This document shows positions 24,136 through 32,851 of a stretch of DNA of 33,594 nt, piece after piece. The notes under the pieces are model-generated. The model made no database searches and had not been told where the DNA came from. It saw nothing but the letters and a program-made list of their open reading frames with translations. Source of the DNA: Planococcus sp. CAU13 (GTDB taxonomy: Bacteria; Bacillota; Bacilli; Bacillales_A; Planococcaceae); contig NZ_JRGN01000243.1 in NCBI RefSeq assembly GCF_000775575.1, positions 1-33,594 on the forward strand, given 5' to 3'. A program made the translations under genes and the position numbers. Position 1 is the stretch's first letter, and each line of letters opens with the position of its first letter.

Positions 24136-25329
24136 ATGAAAAAGGAACTGACAGTCAAACTGAATGACAAATTTAAAACCGACATTGCGGCAGGCTATCC
24201 GCTTCTTACGAAAGAATCACTGGAAGACGCCGGTCAGGTGACAGAAGAAGGTACAATCCTGAAGCTGACAGACAGACAAGGGAAGTTTATCGCGAAAGGC
24301 TATTACGGCAATCAAAACAAAGGCATCGGCTGGGTATTGACACGTGATGAAACTGAAGAGATTAACCAGGCGTTTTTCGAGCGCAGGCTTACCGCTGCGC
24401 TGCGTCATCGCCATGACATGTTCAATGATCCGGAAACGACAGCGTTCAGGCTGTTCAATGGGGAAGGTGACGGCATCGGCGGTGTAATCATAGATTATTA
24501 TGATGGGTTTGTTCTGATCAGCTGGTACAGTGAGGGCGTCTATACGTTCAAGGAACCCCTTGTGGCCGCGCTTCAAAATATTGCTGAGTTCAAAGGGATT
24601 TATGAGAAAAAACGCTTCGATACAAAAGGACAATACATCGAAGACGATGATTTTGTGGCCGGTGAACGCGGAGAGTTTCCGTTGATCGTCAAAGAAAATG
24701 GCGTCAATTACGCCGTCTATCTGAATGACGGGGCGATGACAGGCATTTTCCTGGACCAGCGTGAAGTCCGGCTGGCCATCAAAGAAAAATACGCGGACGG
24801 AAAAACGGTACTGAACACGTTTTCGTATACAGGGGCTTTCTCTGTAGCTGCGGCAATGGGCGGAGCAGAGAAGACAACAAGCGTCGATCTGGCCAAAAGA
24901 AGTTCTGCAAAGACGATTGAGCAATTCAGTGTCAACGCCATCGATTACGAAAGCCAGGATATTCTTGTCATGGACGTTTTCAACTACTTTAAATACGCGG
25001 CGCGCAAAGAACTGAAATTCGATTTGGTGATCCTGGATCCGCCAAGTTTCGCACGTTCGAAGAAATATACATTCAGCACATCAAAGGATTATACGAATCT
25101 GATGAAACAGGCAATCGCCATTACTGAAAACAAAGGCGTAATTGTGACCTCGACCAACAGCGCGTCTTTTGGAATGAAAAAGTTTAAAGGGTTTATTGAC
25201 AAGGCGTTTAAAGACCTTGGGAAGAAATACAGCATTGTGGAAGAATTTACGCTGCCGTCCGATTTTCGGGTGGATCCGAAATTTGCAGAAGGTGATTATC
25301 TGAAGGTTCTGTTCGTGAAGCTGGGTTGA
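24136..25329 (+). CDS. RlmI-like 23S rRNA cytosine-C5 methyltransferase
   Basis: The protein has 397 residues. The N-terminal PUA-type RNA-binding domain (about 1-75) is followed by a linking domain (FRLFNGEGDGIGGVIIDYYD) and a Rossmann methyltransferase domain. FLDQREVR leads to the S-adenosylmethionine motif VLNTFSYTGAFSVAAAMGGA, then VDLAKRS and the catalytic-loop motif LVILDPPSFARSKK. This is the architecture of RlmI (m5C1962 in E. coli 23S rRNA) and of B. subtilis YwbD. The target base in this organism is inferred. ATG 24136 has AGGATGAGG upstream. It follows a terminator, so it is its own unit; I see no convincing promoter. Confidence 0.9.
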   Translation: MKKELTVKLNDKFKTDIAAGYPLLTKESLEDAGQVTEEGTILKLTDRQGKFIAKGYYGNQNKGIGWVLTRDETEEINQAFFERRLTAALRHRHDMFNDPETTAFRLFNGEGDGIGGVIIDYYDGFVLISWYSEGVYTFKEPLVAALQNIAEFKGIYEKKRFDTKGQYIEDDDFVAGERGEFPLIVKENGVNYAVYLNDGAMTGIFLDQREVRLAIKEKYADGKTVLNTFSYTGAFSVAAAMGGAEKTTSVDLAKRSSAKTIEQFSVNAIDYESQDILVMDVFNYFKYAARKELKFDLVILDPPSFARSKKYTFSTSKDYTNLMKQAIAITENKGVIVTSTNSASFGMKKFKGFIDKAFKDLGKKYSIVEEFTLPSDFRVDPKFAEGDYLKVLFVKLG

Positions 25330-25419
25330 TGACCGCTGTATCACTCACGCAACAGAAGGCAAATGTGGCGAAATATTGGAAGGCAGCTGGCTTTTATGGG
25401 AATTTTTCAGGCCGCCCGC

Positions 25420-25449
25420 TTGTCGTTTTCAGAGCGTCTCCACTATACT
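25420..25449 (+). promoter_or_regulatory. Probable promoter of the DUF3817 gene
   Basis: TTGTCG (25420-25425), an 18-base spacer and TATACT (25444-25449) lie 32 bases before the TTG start codon. Confidence 0.5.
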
Positions 25450-25480
25450 GATGTATAGAATGAGTAAGGAGTAGAAGACT

Positions 25481-25783
25481 TTGAAAAATGCATTGAATCA
25501 ATTTCGTTTTATGGGACTGGTGGAAGGCGGCTCATTGCTGCTTCTTCTGTTTATCGCGATGCCGCTGAAATACTTTTTTGACATGCCGGAAGTGGTCAGT
25601 GTCGTCGGCGCGCTTCATGGCGGCCTGTTTACGGTTTATGTATTGATGACGATATACGCCACTTTTGCAGTGAAATGGCCCTACCGGTTTACGTTTGCCG
25701 CGATAGCGGTGGCGTTCATCCCGTTCGGCAATTTTGTCTTGGACAAAAGGCTTGAAAACTGGCAGCGATTGAAAACAGCTTGA
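25481..25783 (+). CDS. DUF3817 small integral membrane protein
   Basis: This is a 100-residue protein with three hydrophobic helices: FMGLVEGGSLLLLLFIAMPL, VVGALHGGLFTVYVLMTIYA and RFTFAAIAVAFIPFGNFVL. The EG and LHG motifs and the FIPFGNFVLDKRL ending are those of DUF3817 (YdzA/YkuI-neighbour type) proteins, for which no function is known. The start is TTG 25481, with AAGGAG nine bases upstream. It is a single-gene unit between its own promoter and a terminator. Confidence 0.85.
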   Translation: MKNALNQFRFMGLVEGGSLLLLLFIAMPLKYFFDMPEVVSVVGALHGGLFTVYVLMTIYATFAVKWPYRFTFAAIAVAFIPFGNFVLDKRLENWQRLKTA

Positions 25784-25817
25784 GGCACCTGGGGAAAGAG
25801 TCCCCGGGTGTCTTTTT
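25784..25817 (+). terminator. Intrinsic terminator after the DUF3817 gene
   Basis: A 12-bp stem (GGCACCTGGGGA with TCCCCGGGTGTC, including G-T pairs), an AAGAG loop and T5 start directly after the stop codon. Confidence 0.88.
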
Positions 25818-25888
25818 GCTTGCCGCCTGATTTATAATAGAAGCATCAGTGTTTTATACATAAATATTTTCCAATTGGAGGACCTGCA

Positions 25889-27100
25889 ATGGCGAACGCA
25901 ATAAAGACATCAATGGCGGGGAACCCGGTTTATCCGGTCATGTTTGCAATCGGCGCATGCCATTTGCTGAATGATTCCCTGCAGGCGGTCATCCCGGCCA
26001 TGTTTCCGATACTTGAGGAGAGCATGGGATTGACCTTTACACAGCTCGGCCTGATCGCTTTTGCGTTAAATATGGTGGCGTCTGTCCTGCAGCCGGTCGT
26101 CGGCTATATCAGTGACAAAAAACCCATGCCCTATGCGTTGCCGATTGGTATGACGAGCTCATTCCTCGGTATCGCAGGGCTTGCTTTTGCACCGGAATAC
26201 TGGATGATTGTCGTTTCCGTCATTTTTCTTGGTTTCGGTTCGGCGGTGTTCCATCCGGAAGGCTCGCGCGTTTCCTATATGGCGGCCGGTTCGAAAAGAG
26301 GCCTGTCCCAGTCCATCTACCAGGTAGGCGGCAACTCAGGCCAGGCGCTGGCGCCGCTGATCAGTGCCTTCATCCTCGTGCCGCTTGGACAGACAGGAGC
26401 GGCGCTGTTCCTGTTCGTCGCGGCTCTCGGCATTTTCATCCTGTCCAGAATCTCGAAATGGTACAAAGAGCAATTGGAACAGGAAAAGCTGCAGAAAGTG
26501 AAGAAAGTGCTCTTGTCCTCACTGCCGGAAATGACGAAAAGACAAGTCGGCATGGCGTTGACGTTATTATTGATCATCATCTTTGCGCGTTCTTTCTACG
26601 TGACGAATATCACCAGCTTCTACATATTCCATCTCATGGAAGCTTATGGTCTGACGATCCAGCAGGGCCAGCTTTACATCTTCCTGTTTCTCGGGCTGGG
26701 CGCGGCGGGTACGTTCTTCGGCGGACCGCTGGCGGATAAAATCGGACGCAAGAATGTTATTGTGCTGTCGCTCCTTGTGCCGATTCCACTGGCTTTGATG
26801 CTTCCGTACGTACCGTTGTTCGCGGTTCTGGTATTGCTCAGCCTGATCGGTTTTTTCATCATGCTGAGTTTTTCCGTGACCGTCGTGTATGCACAAGAGC
26901 TGGTGCCGAGCAAAATTGGGACGATGGCGGGCCTGACAGTCGGTTTGGCATTCGGCATGGGGGCAATTGGCGGTGTCGTCATCGGTATCCTGATGGATTC
27001 CATTGGTGTCTATGAGACGATGGTCGTCGTTTCGTTCCTGCCGCTTCTTGGGCTGGTCGGAATGGCTTTGCCGAAAGACCGCAAAATCAAAGCAGCTTAA
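25889..27100 (+). CDS. Fsr-type MFS efflux transporter
   Basis: This is a 403-residue major facilitator with twelve hydrophobic segments. The Fsr (fosmidomycin resistance) group is indicated by ACHLLNDSLQAVIPAMFPIL in the first helix, FGSAVFHPEGSRVSYMAAG, and SQSIYQVGGNSGQALAPLIS. Such proteins export fosmidomycin and some other small drugs by proton antiport. GGAGG precedes ATG 25889. A perfect TATAAT at 25833-25838 may be its -10 box, but the -35 is poor. No terminator lies between it and the GNAT and ABC genes downstream, so the three probably form one unit. Confidence 0.88.
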   Translation: MANAIKTSMAGNPVYPVMFAIGACHLLNDSLQAVIPAMFPILEESMGLTFTQLGLIAFALNMVASVLQPVVGYISDKKPMPYALPIGMTSSFLGIAGLAFAPEYWMIVVSVIFLGFGSAVFHPEGSRVSYMAAGSKRGLSQSIYQVGGNSGQALAPLISAFILVPLGQTGAALFLFVAALGIFILSRISKWYKEQLEQEKLQKVKKVLLSSLPEMTKRQVGMALTLLLIIIFARSFYVTNITSFYIFHLMEAYGLTIQQGQLYIFLFLGLGAAGTFFGGPLADKIGRKNVIVLSLLVPIPLALMLPYVPLFAVLVLLSLIGFFIMLSFSVTVVYAQELVPSKIGTMAGLTVGLAFGMGAIGGVVIGILMDSIGVYETMVVVSFLPLLGLVGMALPKDRKIKAA

Positions 27101-27122
27101 ATTTGAGGGGGATGCAATAAAG

Positions 27123-27689
27123 ATGAAGATAAAAGGTGAGTTGCCGGAAGTGCCGGTGGAATTTTTTACAGAGCGCCTGAAGCTGCGCATGCCAAAACCG
27201 GGAGACGGAAAGGCTGTCAACGCAGCGATTAAAGCTTCAATGGACGAATTAAAGCCGTGGCTCGGTTTCGTGCAAAATGATCCGTCCCCACAGGATACAG
27301 AAATCAACACGCTTGAATCCCATATCCTGTTTTTGAAACGCGAAAATCTCCGCTATCTTATTTTTGATATAGAGACAGGTGAATTTATTGGCACAACAGG
27401 GTTTCACGACATTGAATGGGACATTCCGAAAATGGAAATCGGCTATTGGATCAGCACCCCACACAGCGGCAAAGGATATATGACGGAAGCCGTGAACGCT
27501 TTGACGGAATTGGCTTTGACGGAATTCGGCTGCAGGCGGGTTGAAATCCGCTGTGATGCGGAAAATATGAAAAGCCGTGCGGTGCCGGAAAAATTGGGAT
27601 ATGTGCTGGAAGGTGTTTTACATAACGACGAGCTGTCGGTTGACGGCAAAAGACTGACGGATACTGCAATATACGCAAAATGCCAATAA
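27123..27689 (+). CDS. GNAT acetyltransferase, RimJ/RimL type
   Basis: The 188-residue GNAT protein transfers acetyl from acetyl-CoA to an amine. The RimJ/RimL pattern is clear: FFTERLKLRMPKPGDG near the start, IGTTGFHDIEWDIPKMEIGY, the acetyl-CoA loop STPHSGKGYMTEAVNAL, and CDAENMKSRAVPEKLGYVLE. The substrate could be a ribosomal protein N-terminus or a small amine or antibiotic; its place between two drug exporters makes a resistance role plausible but unproven. I start at ATG 27123, although the best Shine-Dalgarno (GAGGGGGA) is 11 bases away; the frame is open far upstream inside the MFS gene. Confidence 0.85.
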   Translation: MKIKGELPEVPVEFFTERLKLRMPKPGDGKAVNAAIKASMDELKPWLGFVQNDPSPQDTEINTLESHILFLKRENLRYLIFDIETGEFIGTTGFHDIEWDIPKMEIGYWISTPHSGKGYMTEAVNALTELALTEFGCRRVEIRCDAENMKSRAVPEKLGYVLEGVLHNDELSVDGKRLTDTAIYAKCQ

Positions 27690-27714
27690 AGAATCACGAC
27701 GGGAGTTTAAAATA

Positions 27715-29454
27715 ATGGAGAAACAAGAGGAAAAAATCGGTATCAAGCCGTTCATTTCCCTGATATTGTCATTGAAGATTCCAAAAGCTGCATTGATTTT
27801 CGGCTTGCTTGCAAGTCTGGTTACGACGCTAGTCGGTCTTGTTGTACCGCTGCTGACACGAAATCTGGTGGACGGATTTTCTTTAGACTCGCTGAGTGCA
27901 CCGCTGATCATCGGCATCGTCGCTGCATTTATCCTGCAGGCGGTCATCAACGGGATTTCCATTTATCTGCTGAGCAAAGTGGGCCAGCGGATTGTAGCGG
28001 GGCTCCGCGATAAGATGTGGATCCGCCTGATCCGTCTGCGTGTCGGTTATTTTGATCAGCACCCAAGCGGTGAGACGGTCAGCCGCGTCATCAGCGATAC
28101 CGGCGTTGTGCGAAACCTGATTACGGACCATTTCCCGAACTTTATTACCGGCATCGTTTCCATTATAGGTGCGGTGACGATTTTACTGATACTCGACTGG
28201 AAAATGACGCTGATCATGCTGCTTGCGGTGCCGGTTACGGTGCTGATCATGATTCCGCTCGGCCGGCGCATGGCCAAAATTTCACGGACGCTGCAGGATG
28301 AGACCGCTGAATTTTCAGGGCATGTCCAGCAGACCATCAGTGAAATCCGTCTGATGAAATCTTCCACCGCTGAAGCGGTGGAAGAACAAAAAGGCCTGAA
28401 CGGCATCCAGCGCCTATTCAGGACGGGCATGAGGGAAGCGAAAATTTATGCAATCATTGCGCCGCTGATGTACGTGGTCATGATGGCGGTCATTGTGACG
28501 ATCATCGGCTACGGCGGGATACGGGTAGCAGAAGGCACCATGACAACAGGATCCCTAGTGGCATTTCTACTGTATTTATTCCAGATCATCATGCCGGTCA
28601 CGACGTTCGCGATGTTCTTCACGGAACTTCAGAAAGCGAAAGGAGCGACCGAACGGATCATCGGCATTTTGGATTTGCCCCTTGAAGAAGGGCAGCAAGG
28701 AAAAGAAGTGGATATTGCCGGCAAAGCGCTGCGCGTTTCCGGCGTGACATTTTCCTACGAAACCGGTGAACCGGTGCTGCAGGATGTCAGTTTTGAAGCG
28801 CAGCCGGGTGAAATGATTGCGTTCGCGGGTCCGAGCGGCGGAGGGAAAACCACTGTGTTCGGTTTGCTTGAACGCTTTTATGAACCGCAGAAAGGTGAAA
28901 TTCTGATCGGCGATGTGCCGATCCGGGAGCTTTCCATCAATTCCTGGCGCGATCAGATCGGCTATGTGTCGCAGGAATCGGCGATGATGGGCGGAACGAT
29001 CCGCGCCAATCTGACTTACGGTTTGCCGGACGCAGAAGAGATAACGGATGAGGAGTTATGGAATGTCGCACGCATGGCGTATGCCGAAGACTTCATCAAA
29101 GAATTTCCGGACGGGCTCGATACGCAGGTGGGTGAGCGCGGAGTCAAACTGTCCGGCGGGCAAAGGCAGCGCATCGCGATAGCGCGCGCATTCCTGCGCG
29201 ATCCGAAAATCCTCATGATGGACGAAGCGACGGCAAGTCTTGACAGCCAGTCGGAAGGTATCGTCCAGCAGGCGCTGAGCCGTCTGATGGAAGGGCGCAC
29301 GACGCTTGTCATCGCTCACCGTCTATCGACAATTGTCGATGCCGACAAAATCATCTTTATTGAAAAAGGCCGTGTGACCGGAATGGGTACACACAGCGAA
29401 TTGACCGGATCCCACTCGCTTTACCGTGAATTTGCCGAACAGCAATTAACGTAG
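27715..29454 (+). CDS. bmrA: BmrA-type ABC multidrug exporter (half transporter)
   Basis: The 579-residue protein has six membrane helices (about 20-300) fused to a nucleotide-binding domain. Walker A GPSGGGKT is at about 372-379, the Q-loop at IGYVSQES, signature LSGGQRQR at 479-486, Walker B ILMMDEA and the H-loop IAHRLS. The whole sequence follows B. subtilis BmrA, including LLTRNLVDGFS, ASLDSQSE and LYREFAEQQL at the end. It should act as a homodimer pumping hydrophobic drugs. It starts 25 bases after the GNAT gene. A MerR-type regulator with its own promoter follows ten bases after its stop. Confidence 0.9.
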   Translation: MEKQEEKIGIKPFISLILSLKIPKAALIFGLLASLVTTLVGLVVPLLTRNLVDGFSLDSLSAPLIIGIVAAFILQAVINGISIYLLSKVGQRIVAGLRDKMWIRLIRLRVGYFDQHPSGETVSRVISDTGVVRNLITDHFPNFITGIVSIIGAVTILLILDWKMTLIMLLAVPVTVLIMIPLGRRMAKISRTLQDETAEFSGHVQQTISEIRLMKSSTAEAVEEQKGLNGIQRLFRTGMREAKIYAIIAPLMYVVMMAVIVTIIGYGGIRVAEGTMTTGSLVAFLLYLFQIIMPVTTFAMFFTELQKAKGATERIIGILDLPLEEGQQGKEVDIAGKALRVSGVTFSYETGEPVLQDVSFEAQPGEMIAFAGPSGGGKTTVFGLLERFYEPQKGEILIGDVPIRELSINSWRDQIGYVSQESAMMGGTIRANLTYGLPDAEEITDEELWNVARMAYAEDFIKEFPDGLDTQVGERGVKLSGGQRQRIAIARAFLRDPKILMMDEATASLDSQSEGIVQQALSRLMEGRTTLVIAHRLSTIVDADKIIFIEKGRVTGMGTHSELTGSHSLYREFAEQQLT

Positions 29455-29463
29455 ATTTTATGC

Positions 29464-29494
29464 TTGACCTTGACGTTGCGTAAAGGTGTAACGT
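29464..29494 (+). promoter_or_regulatory. MerR-type promoter with 19-base spacer
   Basis: TTGACC (29464-29469) and TAACGT (29489-29494) are 19 bases apart, the long spacer typical of MerR-activated promoters. A 21-base palindrome with ACCTT and AAGGT ends and ACG/CGT inner arms (29467-29487) fills the spacer. The MerR protein downstream should bind and untwist it. Confidence 0.78.
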
Positions 29495-29516
29495 GTACTC
29501 ATCAGGAGGTGAAGAG

Positions 29517-30299
29517 ATGGAATATACCGTTCAGAAGCTGGCGCAATTGGCGGGAGTCAGTACGAGGACACTGCGCTATTACGACGAAATCGGTTTATTG
29601 GAACCGGCCAGGAAAAATTCGGCGGGCTACCGGATATACGGCGGAAAAGAAATCGATAAGCTGCAGCAGATTCTTTTCTACCGCGAACTCGGACTTGATT
29701 TGGACAATATCAAGAACATCGTCAATGATCCTGCTTTCGACGGTCCGGCGGCACTCCGTTCACACCGCAAAAAGCTCCTCGAAAGACGCCGGCAGCTGGA
29801 CCTCCTGATCAATAATGTGGAAACCACCATTTCCGCAGCAGAAGGAGAGAGTAAAATGGCTGACAATGAAAAATTCGAAGGCTTCAAGCAGAAACTGATC
29901 GATGACAATGAGCAGCACTACGGCAAAGAAATCCGTGAGAAATACGGCGACGACACAGTAGACAAGTCGAACGCGAAAATGCTCAATATGAGCAGTGAGA
30001 AATACGAAGAGTTCCGCCGCCTCGAGCAGGAAGTGCGGGACACGCTGGCTGAAGCCTGTGAGATGGGGGATCCGGCAGGTGAACTGGGCCAGAAAACAGC
30101 TGCGCTTCATAAGGAGTGGCTGAGTTTCACCTGGCCTGCATACAGCAAAGAAGCACACGCAGGTCTCGCGCAGATGTATGTCGATGATGAGCGCTTTGCG
30201 GCTTATTATGACAAGGCATGTGCAGGAGCGGCACAGTTTTTGCGGGATGCAATCGTGATTTACACGGCTGTTGAGCCAGATAGTGTGTATGGAAAATGA
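29517..30299 (+). CDS. MerR-family regulator with TipAS drug-binding domain
   Basis: This is a 260-residue protein. The MerR DNA-binding domain (about 1-70) reads TVQKLAQLAGVSTRTLRYYD, then EIGLLEPARKNSAGYRIYGG. A dimerising helix follows (SHRKKLLERRRQLDLLINNV), then a TipAS ligand domain (about 120-255; EHSYG-like EQHYGKEIREKYG, and HAGLAQMYVDDERFAAYYD). TipAS domains bind thiopeptides and other hydrophobic drugs. By my alignment the cysteine that captures thiopeptides in Streptomyces TipAL is replaced here by Tyr, as in Mta-like proteins. AGGAGG precedes ATG 29517. It probably senses drugs handled by the adjacent BmrA-type pump. Confidence 0.9.
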   Translation: MEYTVQKLAQLAGVSTRTLRYYDEIGLLEPARKNSAGYRIYGGKEIDKLQQILFYRELGLDLDNIKNIVNDPAFDGPAALRSHRKKLLERRRQLDLLINNVETTISAAEGESKMADNEKFEGFKQKLIDDNEQHYGKEIREKYGDDTVDKSNAKMLNMSSEKYEEFRRLEQEVRDTLAEACEMGDPAGELGQKTAALHKEWLSFTWPAYSKEAHAGLAQMYVDDERFAAYYDKACAGAAQFLRDAIVIYTAVEPDSVYGK

Positions 30300-30317
30300 A
30301 TTAGATTATAGAGTGTG

Positions 30318-30345
30318 GCCGCGAATTTTGATTCGCGGCTTTTTT
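30318..30345 (+). terminator. Intrinsic terminator of the resistance cluster
   Basis: GCCGCGAAT and ATTCGCGGC pair perfectly around TTTG and are followed by T6. Confidence 0.93.
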
Positions 30346-30433
30346 ACGGGGCTAATTGCTCATTAAATAGAGTTCCACAATTAGTTTCATATCATGCTGA
30401 CGGGGAAAAACTGTGGGAAAGGAGGTGTTTCCG

Positions 30434-31189
30434 ATGACTGCTGCTCTAATCCCAATCAGCTTTATGAGTTTTAATATCTCTTCGGGGCAGACGGTGGATG
30501 GCCGTCTCGACTTAGAGCTGACAGCTTCGGCAATTGAAAAAGGAAGCGTGGACATCGTCGGCCTTCAGGAAGTGGACCAGAACTTTTCAGAACGCACCAA
30601 TTTCTTTGACCAGGTCAAATGGCTGGAGAACCGGCTTGGCATGGACGCTGCATTCGGACCGAATCTCACCGGGCATCCGGGCACTGCTGACTGGCCGCTG
30701 CAGGCATACGGCAACGCCATATTGAGCCGCTATCCGATCAAAAGTTATCGGAATCATTTATTTGAGAACGTGGGTCCGGAAAAAGAAAGTGAGCAAAGAG
30801 GGCTGCTGGAGGCCTTCATTGAAATAAGAGGCACGACTATTGTATTTTTTACTACGCACCTATCTTTGAGAAAGGAGCAGCTGGAGCGCAACATCGAACA
30901 AATGATGGAAATAATCCGGAAAACCGATTACCCTGCTGTTTTGACCGGCGATTTTAACACTGGACCAGACAGCCCACTGGTTAAAAAGGTGGAAAAAGAA
31001 CTGGATAATGTCTTCGGCTCAGCCGCTTCGCACCCCGCAACATATAAAAAGCAAGGCGAGCACGGCCAGAAAATCGATTATGTCTTCTGCAGCAGGCATT
31101 GGGACGTGCTGCATGCCGAAATCATCGCAACACAAGCCTCCGATCACCGCCCAATCCTTTCCGTTCTTCAGCTTAAACCCCAGGATTAA
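30434..31189 (+). CDS. Endonuclease/exonuclease/phosphatase-family protein, copy 1
   Basis: The 251-residue EEP-fold phosphodiesterase/phosphatase has all the metal and catalytic motifs: FMSFNI, IVGLQEVD, NAILSRYPI, FFTTHLSL, LTGDFNT, KIDYVFCS and ASDHRPIL. No signal peptide is seen, so it is cytoplasmic. The family includes nucleases, lipid phosphodiesterases and sphingomyelinases, and the substrate cannot be told. The start is ATG 30434 after AGGAGGTG. A paralogue lies directly downstream. The leader (30346-30433) has an inverted repeat CTAATTG/CAATTAG (30352-30384) of unknown meaning. Confidence 0.85.
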   Translation: MTAALIPISFMSFNISSGQTVDGRLDLELTASAIEKGSVDIVGLQEVDQNFSERTNFFDQVKWLENRLGMDAAFGPNLTGHPGTADWPLQAYGNAILSRYPIKSYRNHLFENVGPEKESEQRGLLEAFIEIRGTTIVFFTTHLSLRKEQLERNIEQMMEIIRKTDYPAVLTGDFNTGPDSPLVKKVEKELDNVFGSAASHPATYKKQGEHGQKIDYVFCSRHWDVLHAEIIATQASDHRPILSVLQLKPQD

Positions 31190-31311
31190 TAATTCTTTAC
31201 AAACCTTTACACGGCTGATACAGTATATTCTTCGATTCCTTGCTATACTGAAATCAAATTTAACACTAACATTTAAATAAAGCTTGCCCATAGAAAAGGA
31301 GAGCGCAGATT

Positions 31312-32145
31312 ATGAAAAACAGGAAACTGCCGATCATAAAAGTCATGTCGTTCAACATTGCCCATGGATTAGGAATGGATGGAATTACAGACCTTGAAAG
31401 AACGGCGGCTGTTATAGAAGATTCCCGCGCAGACATCATTGGACTGCAGGAAGTCGATCGTTTCTTTGGCGAACGGAGCTCTTTTATGGATCAGGTGGAG
31501 TGGCTGGGGCAACGCCTTGGCTTGCATACTGCTTACGGGGCGAATCTGGACTTTGCATCAGCCGATGCGGGTAAGCCGAATCAGCAGTACGGCAACGCAA
31601 TTTTAAGTAAATACCCTATCACATACAGCCGGAACCATCATATGACGCCGGTGAAACAATGGTACGGCAATGACGAGCAGCGCGGTGTCCTGGAAGCTGT
31701 CATTGAAATCGATAATATGGCTGTCACCGTATTTAACGCCCATCTTTCATTGAAAGACGAAGAACTGAAACTGAGTGTCGACGAAATTTTGGCCCTGACG
31801 GAGAGGAGTGAATTCCCCTGCATCGTCATGGGAGATTTCAATGCTCCGCCGTTCTATGCACCAATTCGTAAGATGACACGGCATTTTACAGATGCTTTTC
31901 TTAAAATGAAAAATGGCGATGCATATACGTATCCGTCCACTTATTCATACAGCAAGACCGGCGTCGATTTGAAGCCTGTCACGCGCATCGATTATATTTT
32001 CTTAAGCCCGGAACTGGAAGTCGTGCAAACGGCGGCAATTCCCACTGATGTATCCGATCATTTGCCGATTGTGGCCGAAGTGGTATTGGCAAGAACAAAT
32101 CAGATTTTGCCAAGCCAGAAAAAACCTTCAAAAGCGAAAGTTTAG
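31312..32145 (+). CDS. Endonuclease/exonuclease/phosphatase-family protein, copy 2
   Basis: This is a 277-residue paralogue of the preceding protein with the same motif series: VMSFNIAHG, IIGLQEVDRFFGERSSF, YGNAILSKYPI, VFNAHLSLKDEELKL, VMGDFNAPP, RIDYIFLS and VSDHLPIV. It carries a longer basic C-terminal tail (SQKKPSKAKV). GGAGAG lies nine bases before ATG 31312. The 122-base gap between the two genes has a -10-like TATACT near 31243 but no matching -35, so it is uncertain whether the gene has its own promoter. It ends at the bidirectional terminator at 32172. Confidence 0.86.
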   Translation: MKNRKLPIIKVMSFNIAHGLGMDGITDLERTAAVIEDSRADIIGLQEVDRFFGERSSFMDQVEWLGQRLGLHTAYGANLDFASADAGKPNQQYGNAILSKYPITYSRNHHMTPVKQWYGNDEQRGVLEAVIEIDNMAVTVFNAHLSLKDEELKLSVDEILALTERSEFPCIVMGDFNAPPFYAPIRKMTRHFTDAFLKMKNGDAYTYPSTYSYSKTGVDLKPVTRIDYIFLSPELEVVQTAAIPTDVSDHLPIVAEVVLARTNQILPSQKKPSKAKV

Positions 32146-32171
32146 GAATCATCCCTATTTATACGGAATAT

Positions 32172-32206
32172 ACAAAAAGGAGAGCCACTGCGGCTCTCCT
32201 TTTTGT
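32172..32206. terminator. Bidirectional terminator between convergent genes
   Basis: A perfect 15-bp stem (ACAAAAAGGAGAGCC with its complement) closes an ACTGC loop. It can end both the EEP gene (+) and the queF operon (-). Confidence 0.92.
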
Positions 32207-32209
32207 AAA

Positions 32210-32839
32210 TCAGCTATAAACTGCGCGGCCAGTTGCCTGTTCACGGCGGCAAATTTTGACGAGCAGATAGACAAGCGGTGTATCCGTCGCTGCCACTATC
32301 AATTTAAAGAGGTACTGTGTGAAGATCATTGCAATCAATGCGCCAGTCGGCATTGTTCCCGCAAAAGCGATGGTGATGAAAAGAGTCGTGTCAACAAGCT
32401 GGCTTGTCATGGTAGAAGCGTTATTGCGAACCCACAATTTGGATTCGCCGTGACGTTCTTTTAATTTGTGGAATATCGTGACGTCCAGATTCTGGCTGAT
32501 GAAATAGGAAATCAGGCTTGCGAGTGTTACGCGGAAACCAGCAGAAAAGATGGATTCAAAAGAAGCCTGGTCGCCGAAAAATGGAGCCGCCGGCAAATGG
32601 ATGGCGAAAAAGATGAATGCCAGAGCCGCGAGCTGGGTGATGAAGCCGGCAAAAACCGTTTTGCGGGCTGCTTCCTTGCCGTACACTTCAGCGATTGTAT
32701 CCGTAATTGGGAATGTAAAAACATAGACGATGACGGCTGCCGGAAGCACGAGCCATTCATTGATGCTGAATAATTTTACCGCCAGGATGTTGGAGAGTAT
32801 CAATAAGCCGACAAATGCGCCGTTCAAGTAAAGTAACAT
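32210..32839 (-). CDS. Queuosine precursor transporter (YhhQ family)
   Basis: The 209-residue membrane protein has six hydrophobic segments. The YhhQ/Vut_1 family is shown by NGAFVGLLILSNILAVKLF, FTFPITDTIAEVYGKEAARK, ASLISYFISQNLDVTIFHKL, and SQLVDTTLFITIAFAG. Members import queuosine precursors (preQ0/preQ1 or related bases). AAGGGGAC lies eight bases before ATG 32839. It begins 12 bases after queF and so falls under the same preQ1 riboswitch, which fits import of a queuosine precursor. Confidence 0.9.
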   Translation of the reverse strand: MLLYLNGAFVGLLILSNILAVKLFSINEWLVLPAAVIVYVFTFPITDTIAEVYGKEAARKTVFAGFITQLAALAFIFFAIHLPAAPFFGDQASFESIFSAGFRVTLASLISYFISQNLDVTIFHKLKERHGESKLWVRNNASTMTSQLVDTTLFITIAFAGTMPTGALIAMIFTQYLFKLIVAATDTPLVYLLVKICRREQATGRAVYS

Positions 32840-32851
32840 GGTCGGGTCCCC

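Noticed and set aside
26567-27310. Long minus-strand open frame across the MFS and GNAT genes
   Set aside because: It is antisense to two well-supported genes and lacks a ribosome binding site; its Gln/His/Arg-rich content is typical of a mirror frame.
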